The notes beneath the pieces are model-generated. The model was given only the letters and a program-made list of their open reading frames with translations, made no database searches and was not told the DNA's origin. Of a DNA stretch of 64,000 nucleotides, positions 58,210-64,000 are shown one piece after another (position 1 is the first letter of the stretch; the number at the start of each line of letters is the position of its first letter). Source of the stretch: Persicaria tinctoria (taxonomy: Eukaryota > Streptophyta > Magnoliopsida > Caryophyllales > Polygonaceae); assembly GCA_037127255.1 (NCBI GenBank), contig JBANSL010000016.1, positions 5,892,501 through 5,956,500 of the forward strand, in the 5' to 3' direction. The position numbers and the translations under genes were made by a program.

Positions 58210-60425
58210 AAAATAATTTTATCATGAAATCATTTTTATTTCAATTACTCGATTTCATTCTGTACAAATCTTCCCAATGTTTTCGTAAATATTGCTATAG
58301 ATATCAATTGAAAATAATCAAAATATGTAAATGTAAACTAGACACAAATTGTAAATGAATTTCACTAAAATCATTTCAAACTTGCATCGATATGGGTTAG
58401 AAGTACGCTCATTCAAATTGTTGTGACAGTTTGAGTTGAATGGAAGATCAACTTCATATACATGGAAGGTCAAACAATTGTAGATTAATTCCTATCAAAA
58501 TGTACTTTGAGGGTTCTGACCAAAAAAAATATGGATTTTTTGCGAGGGGACCCTAAGGTATAGGGTAATTCGGGTGGTAAACAGAAGTTTCAATATTTCC
58601 GCCTAGTAATCCTGACATTTTGAATTTTTTTGTCTCGCGCCCAAAAGTTTCGTTTTAGTTGAAAAGGGATGTTTCTCCCTCTGTTGGTTGATATTTTATA
58701 ATATTGAAAATTGTTGGATTTTTTAGTAATAAGGGATGGTTTCTTTTAATTTAGACGACATAACGGCTGCAGGCAAGATGAAAAGGGGGCTATTGGCAAG
58801 ACCATTTTCACAAAATTGCACATAAATCCTTCCCATTCTAAAAAACAATTACAAATATGCCCGAGAGAAGAATTGAAAACTAACGCTATTCAACCTCGTT
58901 TCACTTGGATGAGCCACAAACGGTAGAGAGAAATCACTTATACCTTGTTCATTGCAGTAGATTTGTGATGGCTTTCAACGGATCTACCAAATTTAAGGCA
59001 AGAAGCTTAATTTACATTTGATTTTAATGGTTTATATTTGAAGAAATTGTGTGTTTTAGGGTTTGAAATGAGAATTGAAATTGGTTGTTGTTTGTGTGTT
59101 TTATTTGATTGTTGTTGATTTGGGTGTTGTTTGAGTTGAATTATGAGTAGCAATTGTAACAAAAACGAAAGAAATTGCTCGTTTTGTTGCGATTGGAGTT
59201 GGTTTCTTTGACGTTTTTTCATGGCTTACTGTTGGACAAAGGGCTTGTGTAGATCTCGCGAGGTGATGATATATGCTCGGCTACTGTAACCGAGCATGTT
59301 GACAACTTTTGCCAAGGAGAGCTTCAAACCTTTTTGCAATTTGTTTGAAAAAATGAAAAAAATCAGCGTTAAATTACTTAAAATTATCTTGACAATAGTC
59401 GTTTTGGGATCTTGTCTAAAGTCTTACTCTTTAGGCGGAATCTTGTTCCAATAGGCGACAAATGGCAAAGGCAATAAGGCCATTTGCGAAATCCATAACC
59501 AGGTGAGTGAAGAATATCCGACAGCGGCGGAGAGGAGGCTACTTTCGGCGACGGCATGGGTGGCGGCGAATCTGGTGGCAGAGGAGGGTGCTTAGGTGGA
59601 GGCGGTGGCCGACGGGAAGCATATGCGACAACAATCAGGTCAGTTATTCAGTTTTGGGTCGAATAGAGTACAAATTTCCAATCGAAATTTCTCAGCAAGT
59701 GTTGAAATAGATTAAGACTAACCCTAGGGTATGAAATCAGGGTAATTGTTGCTTGATGTTTGGAATAAGGAAATTTAGGATTTTGTGTTTTGAAAATTTG
59801 GGGGTTTTAGGCGAGAACAACTTCTTATTTTGTGCTGTGTTTTGTGAAATCTGGAAGGACCATGGATTTTTTAATATCATTGTTTTGTGCTCCTTGTTTT
59901 GTGAAAAAAATCTGGTATAAAAAGAGGACAATGAACTAAGCATGTTATTTTTCGTCACCAACGACTGCAACCATATGTGCAAATGATTTTGTATTGTATA
60001 TATATCTACTGATTTTCATCACAGCTCCAAAAGAAATAGAGAGTGAATTTAAGCAAAATGACCTTGCTTGTTGTAGACTTGTAGTAACTAAATACAGGCA
60101 AAGCTAGAGACGTGTCTTTGAATCCTCATAATAAAAGCTCCTTAGCTTCTTACAAAAGATGCAGGAAACCCATAGCTGCTAACTTTCAGAACTCATCCCC
60201 AAATGTTCAACGCAACACAGGCACATGCTCTCCACATAGTTGACAAACAATTCCAAAATCACTAGCCACCTCCACATATTCCACCAAAGAATTAATTCTC
60301 AGCCTCTGATGGACACCAAAAAGTTAACCATAAACACCAACAAGATCAAATTAAAGCTCAACCCCCCCCCCCCACCCCATTGCATTGCTGCATTCATTCA
60401 TCCCCACAAAATTGAGTCCATAACC
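58210..60425. other. intergenic with no supported gene
   Basis: Mostly AT-rich. A Gly-coding GGC-rich patch at 59515-59620 (+) looks exon-like but has no splice context or recognisable family. 60000-60425 may be the former promoter/leader of the PLC fragment that follows, with a C10 run at ~60363. Confidence 0.35.
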
Positions 60426-60512
60426 ATGTCAAGGTCACATGCCTTCAGGTTTTGCTTCTGCCTCAAGCGCATGTTCAAGCTGAGTACCGCCAAGCCTCCC
60501 AAGGACGTCAAG
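60426..60512 (+). pseudogene. truncated first exon of a PI-specific phospholipase C
   Basis: The ATG opens MSRSHAFRFCFCLKRMFKLS then TAKPPKDVKEL. This matches the conserved N-terminus of plant PI-PLCs (pattern VCFCF.RRF....A.AP..IK.LF). Homology stops abruptly at ~60512, where the family would continue into the EF-hand-like region, and a low-complexity sequence takes over. X, Y and C2 domains are absent downstream. It is therefore a 5' fragment, left by capture or by a break at the adjacent repeat. Confidence 0.6.
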
Positions 60513-60539
60513 GAGCTTCCCTACTTTGATTCATCATTG

Positions 60540-60672
60540 TTCCTATTGGTTTTGAATTTTTTTCCTATAAATTTTTATGTCTTCATTTTATATGTCTCTA
60601 GATGTCTTCTTTGTGGTAGGTTTAGGTATAAACTCGCCTATTGGTTTTGAATTTTTTTCCTACAAATTTTTA
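60540..60672. repeat. direct repeat flanking the tRNA-like element
   Basis: cctattggttttgaattttt + ttcctataaattttta occurs at ~60542 and again, with one change, at ~60638. The second copy abuts the tRNA-like element. Confidence 0.8.
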
Positions 60673-60954
60673 GCCTATTAGCTCAACCGGTAGAGCAATG
60701 TGCCTAGGCACAAGATTTTGGTTCGAATCCCATATAGGCTATATGCAATTCGCAGGAAGTGAGAAGTTCATAAGAATCCCAAAGAAGAAAAATAGAAGGA
60801 TACTTATTACTACCATGATGATGTTGAAAACAAAGTTTTGACAATGGATACCAATGTACCATTTTACAAATCAACCTATGTGGGACTCGAACCCACATCA
60901 TGTGTATAATACATTGCTTTACCATTTGCTCTACCATTTGAGCTAAAAGGTTAA
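60671..60954. mobile_element. 284-bp element with inverted tRNA-like termini
   Basis: The left terminus is a tRNA-like module on the plus strand (60673-60740, A-box tagctcaaccggtagagc, B-box ggttcgaatccc). The right terminus is one on the minus strand (60873-60951, A-box tagctcaaatggtagagc, B-box gggttcgagtccc, with a 12-nt internal duplication). The 9-bp perfect direct repeat acaaatttt abuts both ends (60662-60670 and 60955-60963). The outermost bases tagcct / ttaacc are roughly complementary. No ORF. The size, TIRs and duplication fit a cut-and-paste non-autonomous element; the class is unknown. Confidence 0.6.
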
Positions 60955-60963
60955 ACAAATTTT

Positions 60964-62500
60964 GCCCATGTGCATTTAACTAGCAGCATAAGCACATTCA
61001 ACTCTCATCATGGTAGGTAGACAGATCATAAAGTGGGTCATGCTTCCTAGCTGTCTTGGGTTTATTTCCAACCCCTATTCTCAGGCTCCTGCAATCAAAC
61101 TTTGCTCTTTTTGCATCAAGCGAAGAAGGTGATGCAAGGAGCAAGAATCAACTACTAGTTACAAAATGGAAAAGATCATAATTTCATGATATAAATAAGA
61201 AAAGAAGCACAGTTATGTAGTTGTATCCTGAGAGATCTATAATTTGAAATATGACTATCAATTATCATCTAAGTATACACATGACTGAGAAAGACATAAG
61301 TACATGTGCACAATATAGATTTTAAAGCAAAACAGGCCTCTTAAGTTGAATAATGGAACAATGATATTAAAAAATCAGCCCCACCAGTAATATTGGTAAC
61401 ACATTTCTTTCCTTTTTTTGATTACATTGTCCAAAACCATCCCAGAAGTCCTTCCTTTCACAAAACCAACTTCAATATTCTATTTAACCACCTACGTTTT
61501 TATATTTGACTAGATAATTATGTTACAGACCTACCGGTTTAAAATTACCATTAGAAGTCCATATAGATGTTGCCCATTATAATCCCATCAGTAAAAGCAT
61601 TTTCATCTTTTAAATAGGTATTTTAAAAGTGACTTAACTCCAATGGGAGATGAGATATAATCTGCTACAACTTACAAGTATCAAATACAAGTAATTTTTT
61701 TTAAAGAGAACTGGCAAGTAAATACCCTAAACAACTATCCTACTTCCAAGAACTCTTTAATTAAAGCATCAAACATTTTTAGGAATTCAATAATATAGAT
61801 GGATACTGCCAAACTATTGTCATATCTCTTCCTCAAATAGTTTATAAGAAGATTCTTTTCTTACATGAATTCCATAGCAGTTCAGGGATAGGAATAAAGA
61901 CGCAACATAAACGATTCATCATAGTAACAAAAATATGGCATTCATTATATGATCTCATAATAAGTGGATGAAGGATAGAAACAATTGATACTTGCAAATT
62001 AGATTAACTATAATAAGAAAGAAAGCTACAAAGAAGCAAGTTTGATTTTTGCAAGAACTGAGGGAGAAAGGCTAAGTGTTAACATAGGTAATAAAGAACA
62101 ATGAACCATCAAACTGCAACCAAGTCTATTCAACCCAAATCAAAGTACAATGAACAACGACTACAAGAAGTTTTACCACACAGTATAATCAAGCTTCAAA
62201 CCAACAAGCAACTACCAAAAAAATCCCAACTTTTCGAAGCAACTACTATTACCATAAACAAAATCAAACGAACATTTGACACACCATAAACAAAATCAAA
62301 CAAACATTTGTTTAATTATCCCATTATAGATCCCTAAAAGCAACTAGTAGAAAAAACCCCAAAATTTTCGGACTCAATCCCTAAAATTCATAATTCGAAA
62401 TTGGAAGCTTCAAACAATGATTTGAGTTGGATTTCACTCCCTAGATCACTAATTCCACTCAATAAGAAGTAAATTGATAGATATGATTTTGAAATTTCTG
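60964..62500. other. intergenic, nothing recognised
   Basis: AT-rich sequence with short open frames only. No motif, repeat or RNA gene that I can support. Confidence 0.45.
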
Positions 62501-63229
62501 GAAAAAACTATTCAAATTAATTTCGAAAGGCAAGTGTCACCTTTAGGCTGGAACCAGCTGCGCCGTTCAGAAGAGCCACCACCCACATCACCGCCGCCCC
62601 TCTCTCAGCCGTCGCCGACCCTCGGAGTCACCAGTTGCCTGCCGCCCTGCCACCTGAGCACTTCGTCTCCCTCCGTCTGCCATCGGACAAGCGTCTTCTC
62701 TTCTGTTCGTCACTCGCTCGGGAAGGAAGAGGATGAAAAGGGTAGTATTTATGAAATGCCTCCACAAACTTTGGTAATATTACACTATTCACCCACCACA
62801 AATTTTGAAACCACGATTTTTGGACAAAGTTAAACTTCTGGACGCGAAACAAAACTATTTGAAAAGCGAAATATATGAAACCCTTGCTTACCACGTGACG
62901 TCAAAGCCGCCGATCGCCACCGCTAAGGTGATCTCCAGATCCTTTCCCCTCACATTCACAAGAGTCCTCAGCGTTGTCTTCGCCGGGAATGAAGCTAATT
63001 CGGAGAAATCGTATCTCTTCGGCAGAACATGGTATCTCTCCGACAATTTTCGCTCCGAAGGACCTGCAATTGGTGGATTCGTCCCCGAAATCACCGGGTT
63101 GGACACAGATGTCCTCAGCGGCTGAGAACCAGACGATCTGTGCCCAACCTGATAATTTCAGGTCGGATTTTGACGAGGACGGGGCAGAAGGGGATCGGAT
63201 GAAATTGGGAGTGAGATGTGTGATTTCTT
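62501..63229. other. unrecognised, GC-richer sequence
   Basis: Open frames on both strands at 62560-63230 without a family match. The minus-strand frame 62901-63383 runs on from the fasciclin-like pseudogene and may be its decayed 3' part. Confidence 0.3.
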
Positions 63230-63726
63230 GGGGATGGAGCGTCGTGAAGGGTGCAAGAACACCGTGGATGGAGTGAGATGTGTGATTGATCTCGATTAGG
63301 CGTTCTTGAGGGTTGGTTTTGGTTATAGCGATGTTCTTGGAGGGAAGATCGGTAGCAAGGCAGGTGTTCGACGAAATGCGCAAGAGAGCGCCGAACGGGA
63401 GGTCTTGGGAGGGGACGGTGTGGTACTGGAGGAAGAGTGTGTGGGAGGGAGGTGTTGGCCATGGCGGAATCCGGGGGCGAAGAGGGTGGTTTGGGCGGAA
63501 GAGGATGAGGGGGAGAAGAAGATCTCAGGGGAGAATTTGAGGAGGGTGGCGAAGATGGCGAAGCCCTGGGTTCGGAGGGTTGAGTAGGTGTTGTGGATGA
63601 CCTCGACGGAGGGGACGGTGGCGTTGGTGGAGAAGATGGTGGCATCAGCGGCGGTGGGTGGGGGAAGGAGATAGCGATGAGGGCGAGTGCGATGGCGTGC
63701 CACCAGTGGGAACAAGACTGCGCCAT
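63230..63726 (-). pseudogene. fasciclin-like arabinogalactan protein, frameshifted
   Basis: A signal peptide (MAQSCSHWWHAIALALIAIS) starts at 63726. After a one-base shift at the C5 run ~63657-63662 a FAS1-like segment follows: DATIFSTNATVPSV, YSTLRTQGFAIFATLLKFS, TTLFAP. A second shift at the G5/C5 run ~63473-63477 restores DSAMANTSLPHTL, and a third near 63390 leads to TDLPSKNIAITKT and IHGVLAPF. The order matches plant fasciclin-like proteins, which are secreted or GPI-anchored cell-wall glycoproteins. Two shifts lie in homopolymers, so assembly error is possible for part of the damage. Confidence 0.65.
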
Positions 63727-64000
63727 TGTTGTACGGAGAGTGAAGACGAAAGAGGCCGTGGAAGAGAAAGCGGCAAAGGGTTCTGGTGAGAGCTGTTACG
63801 CTACTGGATACATGTGATTTCTAGGGTTCGTGGGGCTCCAATGGGTATTACATATAGAGAGAATATAGACAGAAGCAACTTAGGGTCTGTTTGGATTTCC
63901 AAGTAATATACGCATAATCACCTTAAAGATATTTAAAATAATGAAATTTTAAAATAAAATACTTTATAAATTATGTTAATTAATTATATTGGGTGTGTTT
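63727..64000. other. upstream flank of the fasciclin-like pseudogene
   Basis: Possible former promoter, with tatatagaga-type sequence at ~63850. A gggtctgtttggatttcc motif at 63880 may be the start of another gggNctgtttgg-type MITE that runs off the window. Confidence 0.35.

Noticed and set aside
59507..59710. Gly/Arg-rich short gene
   Set aside because: The GGC-rich patch is open in several frames and ends quickly. No family match or exon boundaries were found.
1..64000. CRISPR array, operon or bacterial-type system
   Set aside because: The window is plant nuclear DNA with spliced genes. The tandem repeats lack spacers of CRISPR type and are explained by minisatellites and transposons.

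Overview
This is nuclear DNA from a flowering plant, almost certainly a eudicot. It is AT-rich, most genes have GT-AG introns, and transposons lie between and inside the genes. The proteins are plant-specific or plant-typical: laccase, ATL RING-H2, NF-YA, BRF1, a CxxC-tailed glutaredoxin and an NT-C2 protein. I cannot name the family or species from the sequence alone.

Layout. 0-3.7 kb: PIF/Tourist-like elements, a ~90-bp tandem array and a Stowaway MITE. 4.1-7.9 kb (+): four-exon NT-C2 (EEIG1/EHBP1 N-terminal) protein. 9.4-10.3 kb (-): single-exon glutaredoxin-domain protein. 11.4-12.6 kb: a ~0.6-kb tandem duplication. 14.7-17.2 kb (+): five-exon laccase with a hAT-like insertion in intron 2 and a well-matched miR397 site. 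20.2-20.7 kb (-): intronless RING-H2 protein. 26.6-31.2 kb (-): plant-specific gene of unknown function (TIGR01589-type domain). 33.2-40.9 kb: a complete 7.7-kb Mutator-like element (MULE) with TIRs and a target-site duplication. It carries a decayed plant-mobile-domain (PMD) gene and a DDE transposase joined to an OTU protease domain. 41.1-41.4 kb: truncated LINE-like insertion. 42.4-44.1 kb (+): NF-YA transcription factor. 44.5-49.9 kb (-): BRF1, the TFIIB-like subunit of TFIIIB, in 19 exons. 50.5-51.9 kb: long fold-back element. 52.2-52.6 kb: copia RNase H relic. 54.4-57.5 kb: a 3.15-kb Pack-MULE-like element with a perfect 9-bp TSD that carries one captured MYB-CC exon. 60.4-61.0 kb: a truncated PI-PLC first exon beside a 284-bp element with tRNA-like ends. 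63.2-63.7 kb (-): frameshifted fasciclin-like pseudogene.

The host genes are independent; there is no operon-like organisation. NT-C2/glutaredoxin and NF-YA/BRF1 are tail-to-tail neighbours. The least familiar finding is a pair of structures at 55.3-55.8 and 60.67-60.95 kb. In each, two tRNA-like modules with Pol III A- and B-box motifs face each other as inverted termini; the second has a perfect 9-bp flanking direct repeat. The second highlight is the MULE, which combines a transposase-OTU fusion, a PMD gene, 20-bp perfect palindromes and telomere-like CCCTAAA tracts. Several frameshifts fall in G/C homopolymers, so some apparent pseudogenes may be assembly errors.
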